NCBI GenBank assembly: GCA_030278955.1 | Contig: JAOANR010000010.1 | Location: forward strand, 10,261,884-10,325,883 | From: Hygrophila difformis | Lineage: Eukaryota > Streptophyta > Magnoliopsida > Lamiales > Acanthaceae | Length of the DNA stretch: 64,000 nt | Direction of reading: 5' to 3' | Shown here: positions 1 through 10,905 of the stretch, in pieces | How positions within the stretch are numbered: position 1 is the stretch's first letter | How the letters are laid out: each line of letters begins with the position of its first letter | Program-made: the position numbers and the translations under genes | Notes under the pieces: model-generated | Told to the model about the DNA's origin: nothing | Seen by the model: the letters and a program-made list of their open reading frames with translations, nothing else | The model's database searches: none

Positions 1-1
1 T

Positions 2-1057
2 GAGGAACCTGTAGAGGTGGAGAATGACTTGAACTATGAGGACGAACCAGTGCCTCCACCACCACCGCCACCGGTGCAGATGCCCATTGATCCTCAGTTT
101 ATGCAACATATGTTTAATGCTATGCATGGGATGTATCAGGGGCAGGCGAATCAACCTGCACAACCACCACCCAGACCCGTGGATTACGTGCATCTAGCAA
201 GGCATTATCAACCGCCGGTCTTTAGTGGAGGAGTAGACCCGGTTGCTCTGACTGATTGGATTTATCATATGGAGGAGATCTTCGAGAATATAGACTGCCC
301 AGAGGATTGGAAGGTCAGGGTGGGACGGCAGTATCTTACTGGACCAGCTCTCCATTGGTGGAGGTCGCGTAAGAGTGAGCTTATGGCGAGGCCCAACTTC
401 TCATGGGGAGTTTTCTGTCATGCTTTGAGATCCCACTTTTTCACCACACAGATGATGAATGTTAAAAAGAGGGAATTTCTCAACCTAGAGCAAGCAGGAA
501 ATATGACAGTGTCTGAGTACTATGGTCGTTTTGTGGAACTCATGTCATACGTACCAATGCTAGTTGCTGATGAGGAAGATAAGGTTTCGAAGTTTGTGGA
601 TGGATTGAAGGCTGAGATCCGGACTGGGTTTAGCAACCAACACGCCTGCTTAGCTTCAGCATATGATCAGGCTTTATTCATTGAAAGAGCTCGTGCTGAT
701 GTGCAGCGCGTGTGGGCCGCTCGTCGCAGGGAGTCAGGGGGGCCGATTAGACCCCATCATAGGCAGACGAGGCCGAGAAGCGGTGGAGAGACCTCTAAGC
801 CTCAGACTTATGCACAGCCACCGTATAGAAGAGGACCCCACTGCTGGAATTGCGGACAGCAAGGACATTTGAGGTCACAGTGCCCACAGTTGGTAGGTCG
901 AGTAGGAGGATCTACTTCAGATGCGTCTGGTGGGAATGCGTCGCGTGGACGAGGTGCAGACAGAGGTCGTGGACCACAGAGGGGCCGTGGGGGCCGCCTC
1001 AATGTGATTGAGCGGGCTGAGCTAGATGGGCGAGATGATGTCATGACTGGTAAGTAG
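2..1057 (+). pseudogene. gag: gag polyprotein, 5' end outside window
   Basis: This is a retrotransposon capsid/nucleocapsid protein. The open frame runs in from the window edge. It has an acidic, proline-rich start (a run of seven prolines), then the retrotransposon gag domain (motifs such as ALHWWRSRK and MTVSEYYGRFVELM). A CCHC zinc knuckle follows (CWNCGQQGHLRSQC, about 842-886), then an RG-rich basic tail. It lines up along its length with the 416-residue gag at 58200-56950, so about 60 N-terminal residues are missing. The frame ends TAG at 1055-1057, just inside a GGTAAG sequence that the sister copy also carries. Confidence 0.9.
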
Positions 1058-1102
1058 CCCATTGTTCAATTTCAATCTTGATCGACTTAACCATCTGTAA
1101 CA

Positions 1103-1594
1103 AGTGCCCAGGTAGTGCCTTATGTTATTAAATGCGTAGGTACTATACTAGTTGATAATGTGCCTGCTTATGCCTTATATGATTCGGGTGCATCATGCTC
1201 GTTTATATCATCGGAATTCGTAACCAATAATGATATGGGACCACTGGAGGCTTATCAACTCCCTGTTACGCTACCTTCGGGAGACCTCATACGGAGCCAG
1301 TGGATTAAACCCGATGCACAGATAATCATCAAAGATCGAGAGTTCAGAGCGAATCTAGTGGTGCTAGATTTGGCCGATTTTGACGTGATTTTGGGAATGG
1401 ATTGGCTGTCTAAGTACCAAGTCAGATTAGACTGCGGGATACCAAGGATTTCCTTCACCAATGAAGAAGGTGAGCAAGTGGTTTATTACCCTCCTAACAT
1501 TCGAGTGGTATCTTCTGTCACTTTTGCAGCTTTAATTAGAAAAGAGTATCCGGTATACTTTTGTTCTGGGCGTGATATGACGCCCTTGTGTTAG
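1103..1594 (+). pseudogene. retroviral-type aspartic protease (pol fragment)
   Basis: The protein contains the aspartic protease motif YDSGASCSF followed by a typical retropepsin fold sequence (VILGMDWLSKYQVRLDCG). It is in a different frame from gag. After the protease it continues into a spacer (RKEYPVYF) and then joins abruptly, near 1570-1580, to integrase sequence (TPLC). A TAG at 1592-1594 replaces the Trp codon present in the sister copy (TPLCW). The joined frame is therefore both internally deleted and stopped. No function is expected. Confidence 0.85.
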
Positions 1595-2172
1595 AATGAT
1601 CTTTCAGAGCGAGTGGTGATGGGTCCTGAACTCATTGAGCAGACCACTGAAGTGGTACGAGTGATCAGAGACAGAATGAAGGAAGCTCAGGATTGTCAGA
1701 AGAGTTATGTTGATTTGTCCAGGAGAGACATTGAATTCGAGGTTGGAGATTGGGTGTTTTTGAGAGTGTCACCCATGAGGGGCATGAGACGATTTGGGAA
1801 GAAAGGGAAACTGAGTCCCAGATTTATAGGCCCTATGAGATCACTAAGAAGATTGAGAAGGTCGCTTACCGGTTAGAATTGCCAACTGAGGTGGGAAAGG
1901 TGCACAACGTTTTCCACGTCTCTCAGTTGAGGAAGTTTATCTCGGATCCTAACAAAATTATACAACCGGAGGAGGAGGAGTTAGATGACAACCTAGAATA
2001 CGAAGAATACCCCGTGGCGATTCTCGACGCTAAAGAAAAGGTACTTCGCAAGAAGGCGATCAAAATGGTGAAAGTACCTTGGTCGAGACATGGCGTAGAG
2101 GGTGCCACTTGGAAGACAGAGGAAAGCATGGCTGGGCGTTATCCTGAATTGGATTTGACTCCAATTCAGTGA
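1595..2172 (+). pseudogene. integrase C-terminus and chromodomain-like tail, frameshifted
   Basis: Residues after the stop (SERVVMGPELIEQ onward) match the integrase C-terminal region of the copy at 55.6-54.6 kb. A base is missing at about 1830: this copy has GGCCCTATGAG where the sister has GGCCCCTATGAG. The second half therefore continues in another frame (YEITKKIEKVAYRLELP to a stop at 2170-2172). The tail (VLRKKAIKMVKVPWSRHG...ATWKTEE) resembles the chromodomain of Tekay/Del chromoviruses, which guides integration. This copy is broken. Confidence 0.85.
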
Positions 2173-2218
2173 AGTAATGACCTTAATCCATACTTTTTCA
2201 TTCGAGGACGAATGATCC

Positions 2219-2232
2219 TAAGGGGGAGAGAT
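2219..2232 (+). other. polypurine tract of gypsy copy 1
   Basis: The purine run AAGGGGGAGAGAT lies directly before the LTR start TGTAACACCCC. It is the expected plus-strand primer. The same tract sits next to the 3' LTR of the second copy (complement of 54541-54553). Confidence 0.8.
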
Positions 2233-4533
2233 TGTAACACCCCGATTTAATTAACTCATAATTAATTAATTTAATTACGGTTAATTAACAAAAGACTTAG
2301 TATGTGGATTATTTTGTAGGAAATGAAGATTTAAGTGGGGGAAATAAGTGAGTTCAACTCACTAAATAATAAGAGTCAAGTGCTCAAATGGGTGCAATGT
2401 GGTCAAGACAAGTAGTGTAAACCTTTTAACCCACATTCCGACCCGACCCGGATCCATTTTTACTATTAAAAATCAGATTTGTTGGGTTAGAAACCCATTT
2501 CTTCTTCCTCCCCTTCCCATTCCCGTCACTCTCTCTTGGTGCAATTGGGGATCTTCAATCTCTTGAGGAATTTGAGATTTTAGGGCCAAATCAAGTGGGG
2601 GATTCATAGTATAACATGAGGTAAGTAATTTCCACTATCTAATTCATGTTTTGGGTGAAGTTTGAAGTGGGTTTTGGAGGGTGTTATGTTGGTGGCGGGA
2701 TTGAAGAGTTTGGGTTAAAATTCTTGTAGATCGGCTTGGAATTTGTGTTAAATCCTTGCTTGGGAGTTGCAAATCAGTCTTGGGAGCTAAGGTTAGTACT
2801 TGAGACCATTTTGGTGTTGTTGATTTCAGTTTTTAAGCTTCAAATGGTTTCAAGATCAAGAAATCATGTTCTTGGATGAATTATGATGTTTGGAGCTTGA
2901 TTCTTGCAATATAGGCTTGGAATTGTTGATTGGAAGCTTGCAGGTTGAGAAGAGGAGCTTGGAGACTCATCTACATATCAGGCAAGGGTAGAGATAGGCC
3001 TAAATGGGGGCATAATCGGTGGAATGGCCGGAAACCGCCATTTCCATCGTTTCTGTTGTGTCGGCGCGCAGTTGGGGCGCCCTTTAGCCAAACAGCGCGC
3101 GAGCAGCGCGCGATACGAACGTCACGACGCCCGTGACGAAACCCGCGCGGGGTGCGCGCCACCCCTCCTGCCCGCGCGGTTCGTTCGCTCGTTTTCCGGT
3201 TCTTCGTCCTGCGTGTTTCCTTAGTTCTTCTTATGCTTCTAGCATGCCATAACTATCATTATGCTCACAATCTTTGAACTTAGTTGCGATTAGCGGTGAT
3301 CTACTATGCCTTAGTTGAGATCGAGTCTTGTTTCGCTTCTATGTTGATGTGAGTGTTGGTGCCGATATGTGGGGCTTGGCACACCCTTGACACTTAACTC
3401 GTGGTGAGTTGTTTATTTTGTCATGACGCGTGATTTACGTATTGACATGTGTGGAATTGAATCTGAATATCTGTGATGATATGTGAATATCTGTGACGAT
3501 ATGTGAATATCTGTGATGATATAAAATGCCACGACGGTAGGATACGCTATGCTTACGAATCGGTATCCGATGAGGGGCATAGTGGGATTGCTACCCAGAA
3601 GCATTGAGACTGGAAAGGATTTATATCCTAGTCTGATTTTGGCTGGAAAGGGCTCATGACCCTTTGCCTGACCCGCTTGCCGTAAGCCACGATTTCAGCT
3701 GTTAGTGTCCGCGGCGGGGGCACTGTGGGTATGTCTCTCGACCATTAAGGGGTGTGGACCCTTATATGGGAGGGAATACCGACCATGGTACCTAGGTGCG
3801 CGCTAGACATGCTTATGTGTTGCATTTAGGGTAGATAGACATTTTAGGTCATAACATTTCATCTCATCATCCATCATTCATCTTATTTGCAGTGGTTGAA
3901 GCACCGGTATGGGACGGTGTGATGTTTACTTATTTGCACTGTTTAATTATTATGTTATGCCTAACAAATGTTTAAAAACGGAATATATCTCCACATATAT
4001 GTATAAATATACTTCTAGGGAATCAAGTTAATTCTTGTTTCCCCTTATGCCGATTCTTCTATTCTTGCTCAGTACCTTGTACTGACCCTTGCTATGTTTT
4101 CATGTATAGATATTCCCGGGGAGGACGCAGAGCCTGAGCACGATGTGGGGTTTGGGGATGAGTGATCTACCTAGGGATGCATTAGCATGTTGTGGACTTA
4201 TGTGCTTGTCTTGAATAATATGCTATAACGCTATTACCTTGTCTCGTACTGCTTGTGGTACCGATCGGTACATTATGTTCTGTCTTGTGTGTTAATATCT
4301 CTGACAGGTTGAGATGAGACTGATATGTCGACTGTTATGTCGCATGAATAAGGCTTGTAAGCCGGACGTCTGTTATGATGTGAGGTTTCCTTTCTGGATT
4401 TGTATTATGATTCATTGGCTTCCTGTTACTTGGCTACGTGTTATTGATCTTAAATTGATTGGCCAACAGTTTAAGAGAGGTAACACGGCAGTGACGTCAC
4501 AGAAATTTGGTTTTAAATTTTTGGGGCGTTACA
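2233..4533 (+). repeat. 3' LTR of gypsy copy 1
   Basis: It starts TGTAACACCCC and ends GGGGCGTTACA, and is 2301 bp long. It aligns over most of its length, in reverse orientation, with the 2331-bp LTRs at 52210 and 58466. Differences include a GC-rich segment (about 3056-3195) and a local tandem repeat of about 19 bp (TGTGAATATCTGTGATGATA type, about 3462-3522) missing from the other LTRs. A possible TATA element (TTATATGG) is near 3761. Confidence 0.93.
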
Positions 4534-5485
4534 GAACGAGCTAATAACGAACGAACACGGGCCTAGTCGAGTTCAGTTAACGAACAATTTATTTTATTAA
4601 TAAATTTATTTGTTTTAGAATTAAATTAGGTGTGAAAATGTAATGTATATTGTAATATAATTTATGAGAGTGAGAAATTAATAAAATTAAAAAATGGAAA
4701 GAACAACTAGATAAAATATTTATTTTTTATAATATATATATATTCCATTGAAAAAGAATTTCGAACTGTTCGCGAACTTAACGAACGAACACACAAACCA
4801 AATTATGTGTTTGAGCTCGGTTCGTTTAACTTACCGAATGAGTTGTTAACGAACGAACACGTATCGAAATGAGCTCAGTTCACGAACTGTTTGTTCTATT
4901 TACAGCTCTAACAAAGACATAGTGATACTCTGTCGGTGTTGTAATGAAATCAACCGCACACAGTGCATGCATTAAATACTTCAACCATATAATCTTTATA
5001 TGCTATGAAAAAAATTCCCAGCTTTCTTTTAACACACAATTCCAATTGCATCTTACGATTATGATATTGCTTGACTTTCGACCATCTTGTGTTTAATGAC
5101 TTGACTGCTATATTTCCAATAGAGTTACTATGCAGTCGGCTGCCAAGGCTGCACCGGCTGAATGATGTATTTTCCCTAAAAAAAAATTATGGCATTGATT
5201 GAGGTTGCATCAGTTATAAGATTGTAGATATATTACTATAAGATCATAAGTATCACTTATAAGGTCATAGACATCATTCGGTGGGATAGGCATGACACGT
5301 CATGACACATGATTTATTAGGTCATATACATAACCGGTGAAGAGACATCACTTATTGAGCCTGGATCACTTATAAGGTCGTAGATATCACTTCATGGATA
5401 CCCATCATTTTTCCATCCTGGTGCATCATTTTTACAGGTGCACAGTCTGAACACCCTAGCCATTCCCCTATATGTCTATTTCTTA
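4534..5485. other. spacer: decayed repeat into which the gypsy element is joined
   Basis: No gene is seen. About 4540-4910 contains scattered GAACGAAC and GAGCTC/GTTCG motifs in both orientations, the subterminal pattern of some plant hAT-like elements, so this is probably an old DNA transposon. At 5205-5410 a degenerate unit (CACTTATAAGGTC...) recurs several times. Classification is tentative. Confidence 0.35.
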
Positions 5486-5954
5486 CTCCTCCGTCCCGCG
5501 AAATGTGGCCACTTTCTTTTGGGCACGGTAATTTAGGTAGTGGAGTTTAATAGTTAAAGTGGTGTAAGCATTTTGTGTTTAAGATTCTAATGAATTTTGA
5601 TATTGTTTATTGTTTAACTTTGACTTAATATTATGTAATGATATACTTCGTGTAGTTTCATAATATATATTTTATACAATTTTTATTTGTACCAATTTTG
5701 AAATATTAAGAATTAAAGAAATACTAGGGACTTTGTGTAGAAAAGTAAAAGTGTATTGGAATTTGTGCAGAATAGTAAAAGTGAACACTTTAATGTGATT
5801 TGAGAATAATTAAAATTCTAATCAAACTTTCCTCCGAAAAAAAAAATTATAATCAAACTTATATTATTTTAATTTATCTAAAAATAGAAAGTGGCCAAAT
5901 TTCGTGGGACACCCTTAAAATGAATAGTGGCCAAATTTCGTGGGACGGATGGAG
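5486..5954. mobile_element. Stowaway-like MITE (469 bp)
   Basis: The terminal inverted repeats are CTCCTCCGTCCCGCGAAATG on the left and the complement of ...CGTGGGACGGATGGAG on the right, with a TA duplication at 5484-5485 and 5955-5956. The right terminal motif (GTGGCCAAATTTCGTGGGAC) occurs twice in tandem, ending near 5915 and again near the true end. No coding capacity is seen. CTCC-CCGT-type ends and TA duplications are typical of Stowaway elements of the Tc1/mariner superfamily. Confidence 0.85.
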
Positions 5955-5956
5955 TA

Positions 5957-6778
5957 CTTTCTTTTTGTGTGACTAAAAGTATACTATGGTGTCTACACTT
6001 TTGTCAAAGACAAAATAGTACTATAGTGGAGTACTATGGTTATTATGCCATGTGGTTTAATCGATGAGATTCAAGTTTTGGGCCATTGGTGCAGTTATGG
6101 GCTTGCCAGTTTTAGCCCAAAAAGTCACGCAAGGTGTATGTTAGTGGGCCGAAGAGCAAGCCCAAACTATTATCAATTTTAGGATGGGCTTTACTTGGTG
6201 GAAATTTTTAGGGCCTACATTATTAAACTCGTTGCCATCATATGAGCTTCTCCATCACCAAAATTTTTTTGGTTGCTTTGGCAACATGTGGTCGATATAA
6301 GTTGGTGTTGAAATCGCCATTGCCTTATTTCACATCAATTTGGTAGTCGTATCTAGACAATAACCTTAAGGGCACATCACTTGTCAAGAGAAGGGGGGAT
6401 GGATGCATGTAATAAGATTGATCGCAACAAGGGATTGTGACTCATATGGTTTGATTTTGGGTTGCAATGGTTTCGATGCTTCAGAATGATTCGAACTCAA
6501 AATATTTCTTAAGTGATTAGAACCTATAGCCATTCAAGCCAATTGCTTTTGGTTTAATAATATTTTAAAATTATTTAAAGCATCAAGGATATATTTTCTG
6601 ATATTGACGGAGTTAGATTGGGACAATTCAAGAGTTTTTGGGTTTGGTATTGTGGTAAGTACATAGTTTGGTGGGATGACAGATTGAGCATATGATTTTT
6701 GAGGACAAGATGATTGGATGTATAAAAGGGAGCCCACAATTATATTAAGTTGCCCATTGTATTGAGTATTTATTTATT
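5957..6778. other. spacer, nothing recognised
   Basis: AT-rich sequence without a convincing reading frame, splice structure or repeat family that I can name. Confidence 0.4.
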
Positions 6779-7891
6779 TTGTCTCCAAAATAGTCCCATC
6801 ATTCCTTAATCACCTAATTTGGTGACATGTCATGCGATTAAAGATTTAAATTATTTTAATTGTGCCAACTTGAATCCACATGGACATTGACTATGGACAT
6901 TTGACCACTCTAATATATTGACCCACCCAAACCCAAATACCCGACCCACCTGTCTTCCCCTAAAGCCCGACACACCCCTCAAATTAAACCTAAATCGATT
7001 CTGCACATCTTACAAAAATCGATTATGCCCATCTTTTGACGAATCCAATTTCATCCTTAAAAAATCCATCACACTGAAGTGTCTTCACCATTGTTGTTCA
7101 AACCAAACAAAGTTTCCACCAAGTTCGTCCCCTGCCAATTTGAAGTGCCTGTGGTTTTGGGTTATGAAGATCCAGGAGGTGCACTTTCGCACAGAGTAGA
7201 GACCAGTAGAGAAAAAGAAGCTATGAGAATGCGGTTGCCTGATACCTGTGTAGAAAATTCGGCGTCGATCTGCAGAGTTGTAGGTTGAAGTGGGCAATGA
7301 GGAGCCTTTAGAAACTATTGCAGCAAATATCTCTCCATTGTACAATGGCGATTCTAGAACCTGATGGTGGAAGGAAACAACTTCAATGCGGAGAAGAGAA
7401 AATCAACGGCCGAAAACTTCTTCAAAATCAATGGGAGAAAGACGACGCCGTGGGGGAATCGATGAAGAAGGGGAAAGAACCGTACCCTTTTTGCAGAAAT
7501 CAATTGATTGGACAAAATTGGACAAAATCAATCGATTTGGGGAAACCGATTCTTTTTTTGGGGGAACCGAATATGTAGCTCTAACTAGGTCGGGTCTGGG
7601 AATAAGGGTGGGGCGGTTTTTGGGTGAATTTGGGTGGGCCAATAAATTAGGGTTAAATGTCCACATGTGTGTAGTCAATACACAGTCATTGCTTAGGTGG
7701 ATCCTAGTTGGCACACTTAAAATAGTCTAAATCCTTAATTACATGACATGTAAGCAAATTAAGTGATTAAGTAATGATGGGACTATTTTGGAGACAATTA
7801 GTAAAGTTACGGCACCAAATTAGAAAACTCCTTAATTAAGGCACTAAAATGGAAAATTGGCAAAATTACGGCACTATTTTGGCATTTTTTC
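6779..7891. mobile_element. long inverted-repeat DNA element, left end missing
   Basis: The segment starting TGTCTCCAAAATAGTCCCAT near 6780 returns as its reverse complement near 7777-7797. The match continues inward for about 180 bp on each side with moderate divergence. The right arm extends outward to about 7891 through a tract ending GGCATTTTTTCC, and the left side has no counterpart of it. The core (about 6960-7600) is richer in G+C, with short open frames I do not recognise. Long TIRs and a unique core fit a non-autonomous MULE, but no target duplication can be shown because one end is gone. Confidence 0.5.
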
Positions 7892-8677
7892 CAATAATAT
7901 GTTATGTTATCATCAAGAGCCTCCCTCCCATTCTTTCGAGTCTATCCACAATTTGGACTTGAAAATTTATCAACCAATGGATTAATAAAGTAAACTAAAA
8001 ACAAAACAAAACCATATAATCGTAGTATGGTAAAAATTGTTCGCCCGAATTACATAAACTCGAATCCCGACTGGATTTTGTGGTCTGGAATTTGAAAGTA
8101 TTGGTTTGGTATTTTATTTTAGAATAAACAGAAATCATATTACCGATTTAATTTAATTAGCGATTTTACCTTTTAATTAAAGCCATGCTCTTTCACCGTG
8201 TAATTTATAATTAGATTTCCCCTTTGAAAAAAGAGAGTTTTTCTATCGCACAAACTTATTGTTTAATAATTTATTTATAGTCTAAGACAAGGAATAGTTT
8301 TTTTTTTTTTTTTTTTTGCATCACTAACACAAGGAATAGTTGACTTGAGTATGTGAAATTCTAACCGGGTCAAATATAGTTTGAACATTTGTTTAACGTG
8401 ACAATTTCTTTAAAACAAAAGACTTATTCATTCCTCCAAAAAATTTTAAAGGTTTTTGCTTTAAGATTAAAATGAAAAACTAGTAGGATTTCTTAATTTA
8501 TAAAATTAAATTAAGAAGAGATATTGTAATAATTTCACAATAATGTTTAAAGAAGACATAAGTAAAAGAGTATAAACTGGAATTATGCCATAGCCAACCT
8601 ACATTGACAGAAATTTTTACAATATTTTTTTCCCAAACTATAATGGGCCCCACATACACTGTGAGGTAGTACTACTA
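7892..8677. other. spacer, nothing recognised
   Basis: AT-rich sequence with a T-run near 8299-8317. I see no gene or repeat family in it. Confidence 0.35.
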
Positions 8678-9294
8678 ATTTAATTTGAGGCCGGCTATTT
8701 AGACTTCTTAGTTTACTTGATTCACCCTAACTCTAAATTCACCCCACTTAAAAACTTAAAAAAGTCACCACATTCTAAAATCACCCCACCCTCAATTACC
8801 CAAATACCCTTTAATACAAAAATAATATCCAACTACAAAAATAATACCCAATCACCCCACATTCTAAAATCACCCCACCATCCCACCCAATTACTCACCC
8901 CACCACTCACCCCACCCTCTCTACCGTTCACTTGAAGAAACCCAAAAAAAAAAAAACGTTCGTGAAGAAACCTGGTTGGGACAGCTTGTTTGTTCTTGAT
9001 CTTAAGGATTGGTTTTGAAGCAAGAAGAAGAAGAAGGAATCTCCTAAATACACATCAACTATTCTCACTCACACATGGAGAGAGGTAGAATGTTTAAAAT
9101 TTTAATCAACCCATTTGTAATAGATCTTGAATTATAGTGTTAGAATTGTTAAATTATGTATCACATTGTAGATAGGAAGCATTTAATTGCATTTTTTTTG
9201 AGATTGATAACATTTTTGAGCAAGTTCACCGAAGATGGTGAACTTGCTGGCACCAGGTCCGTTCGGACCTGGTGTGCCGTGCACGCCTCTGCGT

Positions 9295-9426
9295 GCACGG
9301 CAAAGCACGCCGTGCGCAAGGCACGGCGTGCGGCACATGGTGCCGTGCAATATGCACGGCGCACGGCACCATGTGCCGTGCAGCACTCGGCACTTGCCGA
9401 GTGCTGGTGCCGCGCGGCGACGGCCT
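9295..9426. repeat. left 33-bp-period hairpin array of the MULE
   Basis: Four 33-bp steps start at 9295, 9328, 9361 and 9394. Most contain the pattern GCACGGCA, a few bases, then TGCCGTGC, so a unit can fold on itself. Because 33 is a multiple of three, several frames stay open through the array and give alanine/arginine/cysteine-rich translations. These are likely by-products rather than a protein. The array is followed by a T-run (about 9444-9470). Confidence 0.8.
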
Positions 9427-9554
9427 GCCGCGCGGTCTGTTCTGTTTTTTTTTTTTTTTTTTTTTTTTTTGGTTTTTATGTTTTTTTCCATTCTTGGTTA
9501 TTCCTTGTATTACATATTATCATATATTAACACTCTTCTTGTTTTGATTCACAG

Positions 9555-10235
9555 TTGTTACATATTTCCGGACCCGTAGACGGCCCACTGCTTCGGCTCG
9601 GGCCGAACGTGCCCGGGAGCGAGAGGCCGTGGTTGACGACGCACCTGTTCAGGGGACTGACATGATACCATATCAGGACGAGCAGGTTGACGAGCATTAC
9701 ATGGTAGGGGACGAGACACATCACGAGGATCAGGGTGAGGACCGGCACGAGGATCAGGGTGACGACCACCCCGGGGAGCATATCTGCAGGCGACATTGTT
9801 GAGCCCTATATGCCTGACCGTGTTCTTCGTCAGCTAGGGCATGTCCAGACCATACCACCACCTGCATTTGCAGCTGACGGGGAGGAGGCGGTAGCTGGCG
9901 ACCCGAACCAGGTGTACCGATTGGGCGAGCCATTTGGCCGTTGGGATCACATGGTCCTGAATGCCGCTCGTAGGGGTAGAGCCGTGCATTATGATCAGGA
10001 GTGCGATCCAGCTTATGCAGCTTGGTACGCTATACATTCTCACCCGCGGGTCGGACGAGATCCTGCGAGGGCACATCCATACGTGATGCCTGTACCGTAT
10101 GTTGTGCGGTGCCATTCAGCACGGGAGTACATGGACCCATACTTGGATCAGCATGATGGTGACGTACTGCACGATGTTTTACAGCACGTACATCGTATTC
10201 TAGGTGGTGATGATGGCGCTGGACCATCGGGATGA
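9555..10235 (+). pseudogene. plant mobile domain (MAIN-like) C-terminal remnant
   Basis: A plausible acceptor (TTGATTCACAG, ending 9554) leads into an open frame rich in R, E, D and H (YFRTRRRPTASARAER). The frame shifts by one base near 9776-9785. It then continues SAGDIVEPYMPDRVLRQLGH, QTIPPP, CDPAYAAWY and SHPRVGRDPA to a TGA at 10233-10235. The PYMPDRVLRQLG..QTIPPP and W..H..P pattern is the signature I associate with the tail of plant-mobile-domain proteins, often annotated as 'serine/threonine phosphatase 7 long form homolog', which occur inside MULEs and some gypsy elements. The N-terminal domain is missing. An alternative is a short spliced exon at the shift. Confidence 0.65.
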
Positions 10236-10449
10236 TGACATTTTATATTTCGAGTTTGGTTTTATCATGTAGTGGATATTAACAGATGTTTCGGATGATG
10301 TCACTGTTTGGAATATTCTTAGAAAATCTGATTATTATATGTCTGTGTTTTGGTCTTGTTTCTGAGTATTACGTTTTCACCATTCCGAGCAGGTTTATAT
10401 GTCAGATGTTTCTGATTATTATATGTCACTGTTTGGGTTGCATCAGACC

Positions 10450-10497
10450 GCACGGCAAGGACCGCCGTGCAACATGAAGAGCGCACGGCATCATCTC
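10450..10497. repeat. central 33-bp hairpin unit of the MULE
   Basis: A complete 33-bp unit (10450-10482) and the start of another at 10483 have the same GCACGGCA...CCGTGC design as the arm arrays. They directly follow the possible transposase fragment in its reading direction (- strand). Confidence 0.7.
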
Positions 10498-10630
10498 TAG
10501 TCTTATATAATGTTTGAGTTGTGAACACATGTGTGAAATCTTCGCCAATAACGTCAATGCTTAGCTCATTTCCAATGGGACATTCTTCAGTCGGTGCATC
10601 ACTACATATAGTCTCAGCTTGGGGAGTAGC
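10494..10630 (-). pseudogene. possible MULE transposase N-terminal exon remnant
   Basis: On the - strand an acceptor-like TATACGCAG ends at 10631. An open stretch follows with DAPTEECPIGNELSIDVIG and then EDFTHVFTTQTLYKTRDDAV. The F.T...YKTRDD pattern recalls the region before the FAR1/MULE DNA-binding domain in plant MULE transposases. This is recognition from memory without an alignment. It is cut off by hairpin repeats. The upstream right arm would supply its promoter and leader. Confidence 0.4.
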
Positions 10631-10692
10631 CTGCGTATAAAAAACAAATATATCATGAAAACCCAAAAAAAAAAAAATTTGCAGAACAGAGT

Positions 10693-10905
10693 GCACGGCA
10701 GACATGACCGTGCGGAGTTTGTAGCGCACGGCAGATGCTGCCGTGCGCCATGTGTCTCGCGCGGTCTGGTCTGCCGTGCACGTTGACTCATGCACGGCAC
10801 ATTGTGCCGTGCGCCATGTGTCTTGCACGGCAAGACCTACCGTGCGCATTGTGTCCTGCACGGCAAGACCTACCGTGCGTCGTGCAACGTGCACGGATGA
10901 CCAGG
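10693..10905. repeat. right 33-bp-period hairpin array of the MULE
   Basis: Six full 33-bp units begin at 10693, 10726, 10759, 10792, 10825 and 10858, and a partial one begins at 10891. Each carries GC(A/G)CGG, 6-8 bases, then CCGTGC. On the - strand the units read as an 11-residue repeat of the type RTxxxAVxxxx within a 216-residue open frame (10969-10319). It is the mirror image of the left-arm array. Confidence 0.85.

Larger units (their letters stand above)
1..4533 (+). mobile_element. Ty3/gypsy chromovirus, 3' part, internally deleted
   Basis: The window opens inside gag of an LTR retrotransposon. In order it holds gag (2-1057), aspartic protease (about 1103-1560), the integrase C-terminal region with a chromodomain-like end (about 1575-2172), a polypurine tract (2219-2232) and the 3' LTR (2233-4533). 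Reverse transcriptase, RNase H and the integrase core are absent. The related element at 52-61 kb keeps RNase H and integrase, so this is a deletion derivative. The chromodomain-like end and iMet-type primer site seen in the sister copy point to the Tekay/Del chromovirus group, which is inference from family knowledge. The 5' LTR lies outside the window. Confidence 0.93.

Noticed and set aside
4314..4544. Repeated 75-85 residue open frame at 4314, 52202 and 58428 as a conserved gene
   Set aside because: It lies inside the LTR end of the gypsy family and is conserved only because the LTRs are related.
9156..9579. Several overlapping open frames across the left 33-bp array as genes
   Set aside because: Both strands and several frames are open because of repeat period and GC content. 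Translations are Ala/Arg/Cys low-complexity followed by poly-Phe.
10693..10905. Regular 33-bp repeats as a CRISPR-like array
   Set aside because: Units are adjacent without unique spacers, the palindromes fill the unit, and the context is a plant MULE.
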